Assembly (NCBI GenBank): GCA_026122225.1
Contig: JANEZZ010001866.1
Coordinates: forward strand, 1,736,001 to 1,800,000
Reading direction: 5' to 3'
Source of the DNA: Heloderma charlesbogerti
Lineage: Eukaryota > Chordata > Lepidosauria > Squamata > Helodermatidae
Length of the DNA: 64,000 nucleotides
Below, in pieces: positions 11,545 through 51,079 of the stretch (the first letter of the stretch is position 1; every line of letters starts with the position of its first letter). The notes beneath the pieces are model-generated. The model ran no database searches and was not told the origin of the DNA. It saw only the letters and a list, made by a program, of their open reading frames with translations. The position numbers were made by a program, and so were the translations under genes.

Positions 11545-11787
11545 ACATGGAGTGCTGTTGCATTCGTGTCCTGCTTGTGGGTTCCTGGTTGACAGGTAGT
11601 CGGCCACTGTGTGAACAGAATGCTGGACTGGATGGACCCCTTGTCTCATAGAATTATAGAATCATAGAATAGTAGGGTTGGAAGGGGTCTATAGGACCAT
11701 TGAGTCCAACCACTACTCAATGTGGGAATCCAAATCAATCGGTCTGATCCAGCATCGGGGCTCTTCTTATGTTTTCATGTTCTTACA
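11545..11787 (+). mobile_element. L3-like LINE 3' end interrupted by a CR1 tail
   Basis: The left part has 'GTGTCCTGCTTGTGGGTTCC' to 'CTGGACTGGATGGACCCC'. The right part resumes with 'GGTCTGATCCAGCATCGGGGCTCTTC' at about 11738. Between them (about 11648-11735) lies an antisense CR1 tail with the 'ATAGAATCATAGAATAGTAGGG' motif. This is a nested insertion of one LINE end in another. Confidence 0.65.
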
Positions 11788-13985
11788 ATTCCCCAGTGCC
11801 CAGTTTGGAGTCTCTTGACTACGCAGTAGTGGAGAAAAATATTAGTTCTCCCCCCACCCCACCCCCTTCTTCCCCCTGTGCCACCCCCCTTGCTTTGACA
11901 CCTAGTCAAAAGCAGCCTTTGGGTAAGTTATTTTCCTATTTCTGTGACTAGTGCAGACAGCAGAGCTCCCTTTTTTATTATTTCTGCCTTAATAGCTCTC
12001 GGAATTACATTCTGCCACATGGCTAATATTTCATGAGGCGTTTCTATTATGAACTCCCCTTTGTCCATAAATATTGAATCAAGCAAGAAAAGGTCAGTGC
12101 CGGAACACCCAGACTGTGGGCTCGGGGGAGTCTCTGAGATACGGCAAAGGAGACCCGGCCTACCCACCGCTTCTCTCTCTTCTCTTCTCTTCTCTTCTCT
12201 CCCCTCCCCTCCACCCGTTCACCCCCTCAAATATATAAGAAAATAATACCGGTCACATACTCAGTGCCAGAGCAGAGCAACCCAAAATGGGGAGCGTCTA
12301 GGGAGAGACCAAGCTGGGATCGGCCTCACTTGGTATTCAGCACCATGGTTAGCGCAAGAGGAAAGGAAATATAGCGAGGGGAAGCGTGGGAGGTAAAAGC
12401 CGAGAGGAGAGAGGGATGGAGGGACAACCGATCCCCTCCTGGCATAAATAATTTCATTCCCTGAGAACGGCGATCCACTAGCATCGGGAACGCTTCTGGG
12501 TGCATCCAGATGTGGCTTAATCACGTTAGGAACAATTTACTCAACCAAACGGGCAGTATGGAGGTCATCTTACCAGCTCCTCCCCAAATACAAAGCTGTT
12601 GTAAGAGTTACCAAGACAATGTGTGCGAAGTAGCTCACATCCCATCTCATTCCTGCCCTCTTAGCTGCCAAAGATCTGTTTGGGAAGAATTTATCTTCGT
12701 TTTTTGTAAAGCGCTCCATCTGCCTCTGTATGAACTCATTTGGATGGGCAGTGAAATTTGTCAGCAAAACACTACATTTTCCCATTGCCTGAACAAAGCA
12801 CTAGTTATGTTGTGCAAACGTTGGCTTACGTCCCTAGTGCTGGCGCTAGGGGAAAAGGTGGACACGACCCTTGGTCTTCTACCAGAAAAGGCCAGTTTTA
12901 CTTGCACCCAAGCCACATTTTATTGCCACTCTGAGAGAGGGGCTAGAATGATGCAGTAGCCATGTTTCTTGGAGCAGGAGTAACATCTGCCAGGTGGCCT
13001 GGCAGCATGTAAGGCTGGAATGCTCTGATTTCATAAAATAAAATAAGATAAATAAGTAGGAGCTGCGACAAAATGTGGCAGTGTGGAGTGCTCCTGCTCA
13101 GGGTTATAGCCAGCCAGCCAAGCAGCAATGCCCCTTTTCTGGTACTCTATTCCCTTCCCAGTTTTCTGTCCCCACCCCCTCCAGCAGTGAGTTAGCATTC
13201 TGGGGCCACTGATCATGCTCATATCCTCACTGAACTTTCGGGGGGGGGGTCCTCCCCTTTGCGGAGTTTTTTTTTTCTCCTAAAGGTTTTTGTACTTCTG
13301 CAAGCCTGGATGTTTCTGCAGGTCTGCTGATTCCTCCCTTTTGTAGAGGAAGATACATGACATAGTTTCTTGTCATGTCGTATTTAGAAGCAGGATGTTG
13401 GGTGGGAAGGCATCCAATAGTGAAGTACAGATTCACATGTAAGTCTAAAGAGACACCCTTGGGTGTTTGTTTATCTGTGTACATTTCTTCAAGGTGAAAA
13501 TGAACAAAACAAAATAAATATTAATCCTTCCCCCGGCCCCTGGTGGACATACACTGTTGAATGCTGACCATCGCATTTGGCTGACTGCCAACATTCCCTG
13601 GTGTCTTTCAGACATTTTGGGCACAGTTCATCTAGGCTCACCAATATCTAGGAATGGCTCCACATGCCAGATTTCTGGCCTTCTCTGTGGCATAGACATT
13701 ATTCAGTGAAAACAATGCTGTTGCTGTAATCCAACTTTAACAGTGGATATCTTTTATCCACTGATGCACCAGATTCCAGATAATGCCCCTGGGAACAATC
13801 AAAATGGCAGAGAGGAGTTAAGCTCTGAGACAAAAAGGATGAGAGCCAGCGGTGAATCCATGAGCCTCCAGCGCCCTTCACTGCAAATTGCCTAATCCCC
13901 TCTGATTATAAGTTGAGGCATATGGCTTTGGGAGCTGGCAGAGGGCTGCCCAGCCAATGGCTGGTACAATATTCATCTTGTTGGT
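11788..13985. other. No gene; microsatellite and possible conserved block
   Basis: 11955-12110 is a unique AT-rich block that may be conserved non-coding DNA. 12176-12200 is a (TCTCT)n run. The rest holds no recognised repeat or exon. Confidence 0.3.
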
Positions 13986-14224
13986 GCTTTAAAAATGCCC
14001 AATGAGGTCCACATTATCTTGGTCAAAACCTGAGCAGCGGCCATGGCTAGAGGTGAAAGTGGGGGGTGCCAGAGCCAAAGTGGTGGGGTTGGCAAAGTCG
14101 GTGTGGTTTTCAAAGTAGGCAGAGCTTTCAAAATGGGCTGAGGTCCATATATAGTCCTTGGGCTGCAGATTCCCTACTCTTGACCTCATCCATGATATGT
14201 TAGCCATAATATATCCATCAGGGC

Positions 14225-14330
14225 ACAATCCTGTGCTTGTTTACACAGAAAAAAGTCCCATAACTCCCAGCATGGAAGCTGTGGGACTGTTTTCTATTCA
14301 GGCATGCATAGGCTTGTGCCCTCAGCCGCC
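14225..14330. repeat. Small foldback repeat 'CAATCCTATGCAT'
   Basis: The arms are 'GGGCACAATCCTGTGCTTGTTTACACAG' and '..GCATGCATAGGCTTGTGCCC', with 'AACTCCCAGCATGG' in the middle. Other copies are near 29465, 32040, 32225, 35855, 42410 and 55910. Confidence 0.6.
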
Positions 14331-15955
14331 TTATGGTACCGCAAGACTTTTTATTGTTTTCAGATCATCGCGAAATTTGGGAAATTCTAATATCCTTTTA
14401 TATGGCTTTTCCCTTCTCAGATCCAAATTCCATCTGGCTGACTCTTCTAGGACAGCATGAATCCTTTACGGTTTGCTAGCAGAAGCAGTTTATCCAGATG
14501 AAGCAGAGCATGGAGGATCTCACACGGCTCTTTCCAGTCATAGGGCAGCCCACAATGGCCTTGAGGCTGTGGGATTCCCCCCCCTCACCCCCCTTCCAAG
14601 CCTGAAGTCTGTGGTTTTCAGAGCTGTCCTGTGGCATAGCCAGGATGGCAACTCAGCGGCCACTGGAGGCGTTTGCAAAAACTCACCTATTGGAGCACTT
14701 CTCCCCAAAGCGAAGCGTTGTTTATTTCCTCCCTTCACCACAGTCACATGATGGGTTGGGTGGGGGCCCAAATTCCCGTTGAGGCTCCAGAGAGCCTGTT
14801 TCTTCTTGCTCCAAACAACCCAATTTTTCTCTGTGCGAGTTCATTCAGGCAAATTAGAGCCACCTCTGTGCCACGGATGGGAGCAGCCACCTAAAGAAGT
14901 TACTTTTAGAACACGGCCCTGCTATGAGGCAGAGTGGGGCAGCTGCCCTGCTTCTGGCAGCAGCTGCTGGAGTGTGGCAGTTGGCAGTGAGGAGTTGGAG
15001 GACAGAGCTATGTCCTCCCCCTCCGAGCCAGCCTTCTGCCTTCAAGTGTGGTGGCAGAGGAAGCAAGATTCAGCTGCCAGTCCAATTGCCTTCTACACAT
15101 GGAATTGCGGGGAGTGGGAGCCATCTTGCTCTTTGCCTCCACCAGCAAAATGTCTTGCAAGAATCATGACTTACAGCCTGACTGTACCTATGAACACAGT
15201 ATGAGTGGGCATCACTCCCGTGAAAGTGTGCATGGGATGGCAGCCTTGTGTGCTGTATTCGCCTGAGCTACAGAAGCATGACACTCATGCCTGGACATCA
15301 GGAATAGCGGGGATGAAGGCAACAGGGCACCTCTACGTTCAGAGACAATATGCCCTGAATGCCCATTGCTGGGGAGTGGGGGAGGTAAGCCACAGTGAGA
15401 GAGGGTGAGTGGCTGGCCCCTGTGGGAAGCCAGGCTAAATGGGACGTTGGTCTGCTTCAGCAGGGAGCTTCTTCTGAGGTGGTCTCTAGCAGGGGCAGCA
15501 GAAGGTAGATTGGGATCTACTGGTAGACCTCAAGGTGATTTGCAGTAGATCAGCAAGGATTCCAACTCCTCCAGTGCCTTTCCCTGCTCCCTAAAATAGG
15601 CTGCTGAAATCAAGGAAGCATGGAGGCAGAAAGGATGAGATGCAGGTGTGGAAGGGTCTGTGGGCGAGATCCAGTGCCAGTGCTGAAAACAATTCCTGGA
15701 CACAGCATGTGCTCAGAGGCACACCTTGTTCAGCAGTGCCGTGTCTGCCTTCCTGAGCCACTAATTTGTGCCTGGCTCTGGTGGGTGGACCCCTCAGGGC
15801 ACCCGTGAAACACAACATAGGTCTGCCCAGCTGAAGTCCTCCCACCCCAGCCTCTAGAAACAACCATCATCCCAGGTTCTACTCCTAGAGGAAGGAGCTA
15901 CTGACCAGCCAGTGACTGGCCATAGATTCGGGGCAGCTGGAGAGAGCGCCCCTCT
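14331..15955. other. No gene recognised
   Basis: The sequence has chance frames only. 15500-15570 shares 'GATCTACTGGTAGA' type segments, inverted, with 61335-61395, so a minor unclassified repeat is present. Confidence 0.3.
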
Positions 15956-16700
15956 ACACAGCATGCAACGTACAGAATTAACTTACAGAATTTACTGCCA
16001 TGAGTACATTGGGGTAATGGCTGAAGGCCTGGCTGTCTTGAAAAGCGGATTAGGCAAATCCAAGGGGAACAGGTCCATCAAGAGCGGTTAGCCATGATGG
16101 CTCAAGGGGACTTCATTCGGAGAGGCCGCATGTCACTGCATACTAGTTGCTGGAGAATGGGGATGCATGAGAATTTTGTTTTTGTTCACAAAACATGCAA
16201 GCGTGACCCGTTCGGAGCGTTGAACATGAGCACAAGCATGTGTCTGCCAAAAATATTTGTCAATTGTCAAACACGTGCTTGTGTTCATCTGATTTCTGGT
16301 TCCCAGTTCGATTTGCACAAATGTACCAGCTTGCACAAATGTCCTCCATAGACAGAATCATCCCCACTTTGGTCTATGGAGGAAAGTTGCCCCCATTTGG
16401 AGAAGTTTGCACAAATCTCCTTTTGGGTTGCTGCTCAATTTGCGCATGTTTCTCATTCATGCAGAGCAAGCAGCAAACACAAATGGGAATCTGGCATGAG
16501 ACGAGTGGCAAGACAATGTTCAGAGAATGCTGGTGATCTTAAACATCGAGTTTCTCTGAAATTGAATTCAGCCCTTTGGTTGAAAAATGTTCGACGCCCC
16601 TGGTGGTCTACATGGTCCATTTGTGGTCTTCGCAGAGGTATCTGATGGGCACTTTGGCCTGATCCAGCAGGGCTCTTCATATGTTTTTCTATCTCAACCA
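15956..16700 (+). mobile_element. L3-like LINE 3' end split by a MITE
   Basis: 15956-16157 resembles the LINE body ('GGTTAGCCATGATGGCTCAAGGGG', 'CTAGTTGCTGGAGAATGGGG'). About 16605-16700 resembles its end ('CCTGATCCAGCAGGGCTCTTCATATG'). About 16158-16560 between them is a TAGGGATG-type MITE rich in 'TTTGCACAAATG'. A short hAT-like scrap sits at about 16555-16600. Confidence 0.5.
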
Positions 16701-17874
16701 GTGGAGAGCATATATGTGACTTTGCATCTCCACTGCCCCATAACAAGTGCCCTCTCCTCCCCACCCCCCCAGTCCATGATGCCAAAACCATGGCCGAGAA
16801 GCCCCACAAAAGACCCTTGACTACACTGTAGAAATATTAACAAAATGTTTGTTTAATGGGCAGCATTTGACCTGAGGATTGTTCAGACAGAGTCCGGCAG
16901 CTTTGGGGCCACCCACAAATGAGGGGGAAAGGCAGAAATACCACTTGCACTAGGGCCATTTGGTCTAAGGGGAAAAAAAACAAAAAACAGAATGAACAGC
17001 CCAGAAATGACTTTGCTAAACAAAGGCTCGAAACAAGGCAAAAACAACTCAGCCACCCTGTGAACATTGCCATTGCTCCTCACCAAATACATTCAGGAGC
17101 ACAAGAGTCCCATTGGAGCCCTCTTTGGTGAAAACCTCAACACAAGAAATGCGGGGGGAAATAAGAAGCGAACGAACACACCATTGAGACACCAACAGCC
17201 CCAAACGATGCAAACAGCCCTTTTGGCAACTGTCCATTAGTTTTCCTCCACAAAGACACACAAAAAAATAGATCTCTTTTGCAATGTTCTTCGTCACAAC
17301 GGAATATCTTTGCTGTCATCAAATATGGATGGAGAGAGAAAGAATTGTGCATCCAAGATTTAACTGGAGATAGAAAAGAAGCTGGATGCAATATATGGCT
17401 TTTGGGCCTACATCCGATGGTGATAGGAGGCTTACGGCAGAATTGTATTATGCGGGGACACCAGAGAAGGCAAGATAGCAATCCTACTCCCTGTCCTCAT
17501 CCAATGGGGTCAAAGAAGTGCTGTGTTTGAACATGAGAGGAGTGTGGGTTTAAATGTCTGGCCAACCACAAAGCTCCCCGGCGTTTGCCCTCCACCTCAC
17601 CCCAAACATAATTCTCACTCTGCTTGACCTACTGGCAAAGTGATGGAAATAGGAACTGTGAAGCACTTGTTTTCTGGAGACATTCTTCAGAACTTGAGAA
17701 TAGTCATAATCTTAGTGTCCCAGATGTACGTCTCAGTTGTTGGGAAGTGGAGTGGGAGGAGAAGATATTAGACTGTGGAGCTAGGAGGAGCCCCCCAACA
17801 CCCACACCTTGAACAGCAGTCAGGAAAAGGCTCCTGGCAATGCAGAGTTAAGGGCCATGATGGCATCTGCAGCC
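16701..17874. other. No gene or repeat recognised
   Basis: The sequence appears unique. No exon with supporting splice sites was found on either strand. Confidence 0.3.
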
Positions 17875-17879
17875 AGAAG

Positions 17880-18005
17880 ACCAGCCTTCCCCAACCTGTT
17901 GCCCTCCAGAGGTGCTGGACTATAACACCCAGCATGGCTGGCTGCAGGATGATGGGAGTTGTAGTCCAACACCACTGGAGAGCGCCAGGTTGGGGAGGTC
18001 TGCAG
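17880..18005. repeat. Palindromic 'GGGAGTTGTAGTCCAACA' MITE
   Basis: The left arm 'CCTTCCCCAACCTGTTGCCCTCCAGAGG' and right arm 'CCACTGGAGAGCGCCAGGTTGGGGAGG' are inverted copies around a short centre. 'GATGGGAGTTGTAGTCCAAC' is the most conserved part. At least ten related copies occur in the window. Confidence 0.75.
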
Positions 18006-18044
18006 TAGACCGACCCTCCTCCTCTGCCCAGTTTGAACACCTGA

Positions 18045-18200
18045 ACCAGACAGAGCATTGAAGGAGCAATCCAAGGTGTGGAACTGGTTTTGGAGATGGA
18101 GTTCCACACCTTGGAGAGCTTCATGAGATCTCTGACTGGTTCTGACTGAAAACTAGACTAGATTCACAGCCCCATCAAAGCTGGAGCCACCCGCTTCCAC
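18045..18200. repeat. Foldback repeat 'GTCAGTGGGGCGGTGAATCC'
   Basis: An inverted core 'CCAAGGTGTGGAACT..AGTTCCACACCTTGG' is followed by 'CTGACTGGTTCTGACTGAAA' and 'GCTGGAGCCACCCGC'. Related copies are at 26431, 34490, 51768 and 61065. Confidence 0.6.
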
Positions 18201-18428
18201 TGACGCGTGCCATGGCCCCTGCTGCAGAATTCGAAACTTCCCCCACGTGGCCGCCATTCTCCCTTCTAAATCCTCCTCTCCTTGTTCTTTGATCTCTTGA
18301 TTCCGAAAAGGCCCTTGCGCCGGGTTGGATCCTTCCTTATGATGGTCCACCCAGGCCTGCTTGCATGCGCAGCCAACGTATGGAAGCCAGGGGCAAAGGA
18401 TGCTGGCTGCTTAGCCAGCTTCATAGGT

Positions 18429-18784
18429 CAGGGGTGGAGAACCTCAGGCCTGGGGGCCAAATCTGACCCACTGGGGGTCCCAATCCAACCCTTCAGGGTT
18501 TCCCAGAAGACTACGCCCCTTCCCTTCACTCCACCCCCTTTCACCCAACTACTGATAGTTTGGTGGTTTCCCAGTTTTTGTTCAATTCCCCCCCCCATTC
18601 TAAAAGGTTGAAATGCTTCTCTGAAGGCTTAATTCCTGGCACTAGGGAGCTTTGAGCTAAAATACACTGGCATTTTGGCCCCGCCCCCTTTGCCTTCAGC
18701 CACGCCCAGCTCTGGAATGCGCCCCCTGAGAGCTTCTCTGAAATGGGATTCCTCCTTCAGGCTGATAGAGGTTCTGCACCCCTG
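18429..18784 (+). mobile_element. CAGGGGTG hAT-like non-autonomous element
   Basis: The inverted termini are CAGGGGTGGAGAACCTC and GAGGTTCTGCACCCCTG. The exact 8-bp duplication TCATAGGT lies at 18421-18428 and 18785-18792. At 356 bp and non-coding, it is the cleanest copy and defines the family. Terminal CAGGGG and an 8-bp duplication point to the hAT superfamily. Confidence 0.92.
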
Positions 18785-18792
18785 TCATAGGT

Positions 18793-19783
18793 CATAGCTA
18801 CGAATTCCGGCCTTTGATTCACCCTGGCATTGTCCCTGGCCAAAAGGGAGAAAGGTTCCCCCCGCCCAGGTGTGGTACGGCTGGGCCTCTGGAGCCCATC
18901 TTCACCATCTGTCCTGATCTGGCATGGCTGAACTAGGCCTGACAGAGATGGCCTTGGAGTGCTAGTCCGGTAGCAGTGATTCAAGGAGCCATGGCTGGGT
19001 CAGAGAGGGGCAGGGCAGCACCTGGGGCAAACCCCGAGTACAAACTCCCACGGGGAAGGAAATCAGTCCAGGAAGGGCATGTGCAAGCACTGTCCCCAAA
19101 TGCCCCCACTGCCCCCAATTCACCAGATCCTTTCGGTGGGGGCAATTGGGTGGGGGCACTTTTCAATAGTACTGGTGACTTCCTCTTAGTTTCCCCCTTC
19201 TTTTTCATTGTTTAAAAATACAGCTCCCCCCTCTACATTCTCTTGCTTTTAACTTTTTTTTTTAACCTGTTGCCTTTGCCAGTGGAGGGGCAGCTGAAGC
19301 AGAACTGTGGGTATTTCCCGCTCCTAGGGGCAGACATGCACAGGCAGTGCTATTTATGCAGTTAAAAAGAAAGAAGGAAAGACAGACAGACAGACAGAGA
19401 GACAGACCATTTTAAAACAGTAAAAAAGGAAAGAAAAAACGAAGAGGAGACTGCCAGAGTAAGCATGCTCTTCCCCACCCAAAAGAGTTCAAAATATTTT
19501 CACCCCAATCCCCTGAAATTGTGGCCATATCTTCGGAGGGGGGAGTATCAAAATGCTCCTCCCTGTTTTAGCAAAACAGGGCAGCCATCAATGGTACCAA
19601 GCCCTACCTAAATAGCCACACAGCCCAACTGGATGCCGTAACCCCATCCTGATTTGCACATTAGCAAGAATGTAAAGGGTAGTGCTGTCCTGGAAGCTAG
19701 TGTTCTGCCAGTACTAGGCGGCATCCAGCTCCACTTTCTGTCTTCTCAGCTAGGAGCTTGGGGGGCAGTGGGGTTGAGGATGC
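18793..19783. other. No gene; A-rich and GACA-rich patches
   Basis: 19365-19410 holds AAGA/GACA simple repeats. Nothing else was classified. Confidence 0.3.
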
Positions 19784-20238
19784 TAGGGATGGACAAATCT
19801 TGGACAAATCTTCGGTTTCACTGTCTGTAATGCTTCCATTCTTTTTTCAAGTATGAGTTCATCCTGTACTTTTTGTACATATTTTTCTACTTCCATTTGT
19901 GAGTTTTTTTTAAAGTCTGTATGAAAATTTGTTCGCATTTTCATAAACACAAGATTTCGCAGGCATTACTGTGTGCATTTGCCCACCGGGTATATGCCTT
20001 TTTTAAGCAAACAATTTCCCCCAACATATTCCTTTTTATATGCTATTATCCATAATGCACACAGTTTGGTATGCAATACTCCCTAATGTTTTGTGTGCAT
20101 TTTTCGATTGGAGAACTGCCTTGCAAATTTCAGAGAAGTGCAAATTTTTGTATTCTGATTCATGTATTCTTTCAGGACGTGTGAATAAGGCTGGTACTTA
20201 TTAAGATGTGCATCAAATGAATTTGTTCCCCATCCCTG
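19784..20238. mobile_element. TAGGGATG-family MITE
   Basis: It starts TAGGGATGGACAAATC and ends CCCCATCCCTG. The flanks do not give a clear 8-bp duplication, so the boundaries are less certain than in other copies. Confidence 0.55.
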
Positions 20239-20407
20239 CTGGAGCTGTGGGTTTGGGGATTCATTCTTGATTAGAATGAGAAGCCCTCTTCCTAATTCCA
20301 GTTTTCAAAGGCTGAGGCTACCAGGTGAGTGAGATGCAGTGTGGCTTAATCAGCCACACTGTCTCAACACTTGGCAAAGAGGCCCGCAAGTAGGGATGCA
20401 CCAACTT

Positions 20408-21300
20408 TAGGGATGGCGGAGAATTTCTCCCCGAAACTTCGGGGGGCCGAGCGCCAACGTGTTCGGCCCCCAGAACAAGTTTCGGGGAGAAATTCTCCGC
20501 GCCCCCCCACCCCCCACCCCCCACCCCGGGACGGGACTTACCTTTGCCGAATGTCTCTCCCGGCGGTGGGTCCGGCCGGTGGTTTGGTGGGTGTTCGTGC
20601 GGGGCGGGAGCGGCAGCCGGTCTTTCGACCGGCTGCCGCCGCCGCCATTCCAATAAAAGAAAGAAAAAAAAACGCCCCCGTGATAGGCTACGTGACGATT
20701 AACGTAGCCTATCATGGCTAGATTTGCAAAGTCAGCCGTGATAGGCTACGTAAATCGACACGTAGCCTATCACGGGTGACTTTAAAAAAAAAAAAGCGCG
20801 TACGGGTAATGGTGGCCCCCATATGGAGCCACCATTCCCGTTCCTTATTTGGTTGCTGTAGTCTACGTAAAGATTTACGTAGACTATGGCAAAAATAAGG
20901 GCAACACTATTTGCGTTGCCCTTATTTTCACCGTAGTCTACGTAAATCTTTACGTAGACTACAGCGACCAAATAAGGAACGCGAATGGCGGCTCCTTATG
21001 GGGGCCGCCATTAGCGTACGCGTTGTTGTTGTTTTTTTTAAGTCACCTGTGATAGGCTACGTGACGATTAACGTAGCCTATCATGGCTGACTTTGCAGAT
21101 CTAGCCGTGATAGGCTACGTTAATCGTCACGTAGCCTATCACGGGGGCGTTTTTGTTTTGTTTTTTAAACTTTGGAGTTCGCGGCCGGGCGAGGCGGGAA
21201 GCCTCCCCCCTGGCCTGAACTTCGTGGTGGGAGCAGCGAAGCGCCTCCCCCCCACCGCGAACAAGCTTCGACAACAGGTAAGTGACTTTCGTCCACCCCT
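20408..21300. mobile_element. Composite hairpin/palindrome element, copy 1
   Basis: This 893-bp element starts TAGGGATGGCGG and ends GTCCACCCCT. It is flanked by ACCAACTT (20400-20407) and ACCAACTG (21301-21308). It contains a 21-bp perfect stem at 20418-20438/20478-20498, a 13-bp stem with a TTTC loop at 20610-20639, and a 481-bp near-palindrome at 20671-21151 centred near 20910. Within that, repeated hairpins have arms GATAGGCTACGT and AGTCTACGTAAA. It has no coding potential. Termini and 8-bp duplication suggest hAT-type mobilisation; the family is not recognised. Confidence 0.85.
20671..21151. repeat. 481-bp near-perfect palindrome
   Basis: The left edge AACGCCCCCGTGATAGG mirrors the right edge CCTATCACGGGGGCGTT. 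The inner arms ATAAGGGCAAC (20895-20905) and GTTGCCCTTAT (20915-20925) close on a 9-nt centre. Confidence 0.9.
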
Positions 21301-21639
21301 ACCAACTGTGTAAAATCCATCCCGTCTGTCTTTCACAGATTGTCAAACACCTTTTGTGCCATTGTCCGCCCAACCAAGGAATTGGATTTTTTTTTCTGAA
21401 TTTGCACAAATTTGCATTTGCACAAATGTGCAAATTCCCCCCAAATGGGCATTTTCATGCTTTAGCCGACCGGGGAAATGCACATTTTTGGCCATTCTAA
21501 AAATTTTGCATGTTTTTCTACGATGAAATTTGCGTAAAATTTGGGAACGTTAGAAAAATGGTCTGCTGCAGAATATGCAAGTTGGATTCATGAAAATTCA
21601 AACATTTGGTTCCATTGTGGGTTTCTCCGACATCCCTGC

Positions 21640-22714
21640 CCTCAAATGGTGTGAGACCTCTACATGACCTCAGAAGACCACGTGGCACATTTACGGTCAT
21701 CAAGTGCAGTGTAGCGATGGACATGCGCATATGTGAACCAACCCTCGATGCCTGGCAGTCGAATCTGCGAATGGTGATGGGCCACACGCACACGCAAGTC
21801 ACCCCCAGATACTGGAGGCGTGACATACACAGGCAGCTGGGTGAGGCGAGAATGAGATGATGGGGTCTTGAGATGATGGCCTGGACTGTACCATGTCATG
21901 CTGCAGGTGCTGGTTCACCTTGTCCGAAGAAAAAGGTCTCTGCGTGTATAGAAGTAGCTCCATGACAGGGAGAGGATGTGGCTGGTATTTTGATCTCCCA
22001 ATTGGTCTTTTTTAAAAGAAAAACATTCAAGGCTTTGTGTGCGTGTCTGTTTGTTTTAACATGGGAGAGTTAAAAATAGCATCGTCCAGCTGCAGCCTAA
22101 AGCGGTGCAGGCCTCAGGATCCAGGCCCAAGGGTACAGTAAAGAAGCATCAGTAGAGAGAAATCAAGTGATGCAGGTGCCGACAAGGGCTACTGAAAGAC
22201 CTGAATGAGTGCCAAGGACCACTGGCTGCAGGATTTTTGACCAGAAATAAAATGCTGCTCAGCTTGGATTGGGCCCAAGTAATGGTGCCATGGCGGGCCT
22301 TTGCGAGACCCCCCTCTCCCCGGGTGCTGCGACGTGCTAGAAAAGAGCAGAGGTGATCCACATTGCCATGGCAGAGGGGCTGGGAGGCAAAGCTCTTGTG
22401 AAAGGGCCGCAGGAAAGATGTCACTTTGCTGTGCAGGCCTCTCCAGTGTGTATGTTAATTGTGGTTCCGCAACGGACACAGATTCGTCCGGGGGGGCGTT
22501 GCCAAGGCATCCTCTATCGACAATGATGGATGATGACCACTCTTTGCTCATGCAAGGGGACTCATTAACAGCGAGCAGCAGGAAGGTGAGTGCCAAAGAT
22601 GGGCCACCCACTGGGCGGAAATGAGTCACTGGCCAGGGGAAACAAGGCCGCACCTTTCGGGGCAGATGCCGCCCGTTCCCCCCAACCAGAAGATGTCCCC
22701 ATCCAACATGACCA
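21640..22714 (-). other. Presumed WSCD2 3' UTR / downstream flank
   Basis: This is unique-looking sequence directly after the stop codon with no recognised repeat. It is open over the first stretch past the stop in one other frame, without similarity to a known protein. It is probably 3' untranslated sequence at least in part. The end is unknown because no canonical polyadenylation hexamer was seen on the minus strand. Confidence 0.45.
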
Positions 22715-50778
<28,064 letters not shown>

Positions 50779-50929
50779 CTGCGGGAATGGAGAAAAACAT
50801 GACAATCCACCCTTAAAAAAAAGGTAAGAAAGACATCAAATTGCTCAGGTAGAGACATACATGCACTCCACACATGTCAGGGCTGGGCTCAGGGACTGCA
50901 CGAGAAGCAGTCAAAGCAATGATTTGCAG

Positions 50930-51075
50930 ATTACATTTTTATTCCACTCTCCTTCCAGCGAAATCAGAGCAGGGTATATGGTTCTCTCCCCCGCCCCCCC
51001 GCCCCCCTGCCCCACAGCTTATCCTCTCAACAACCCCATGAGGCTGAGCAAATGACTCTGAGGTTCATGGCAGAC
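50930..51075 (-). mobile_element. MIR/CORE-type SINE, antisense
   Basis: 'CTTATCCTCTCAACAACCCCATGAGGCTGAG' is the reverse of the SINE tail region at 47515-47545. A C-run precedes it. Confidence 0.5.
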
Positions 51076-51079
51076 TAGG

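Larger units (their letters stand above)
20391..21638. mobile_element. TAGGGATG-family MITE hosting the composite hairpin element
   Basis: The left end TAGGGATGCACCAACT (20391) continues, after the inserted element, with GTGTAAAATCCATCCCG (from about 21307). The right end is CATCCCTG (21631-21638). The same inner sequence is contiguous in the copy at 44604-45025. The flanks CCCGCAAG and CCCTCAAA match at 6 of 8 positions. Confidence 0.75.

Noticed and set aside
1..22000. Search for CMKLR1, the expected neighbour of WSCD2 in mammals
   Set aside because: No GPCR-like frame on either strand was found; the neighbour must lie outside the window.
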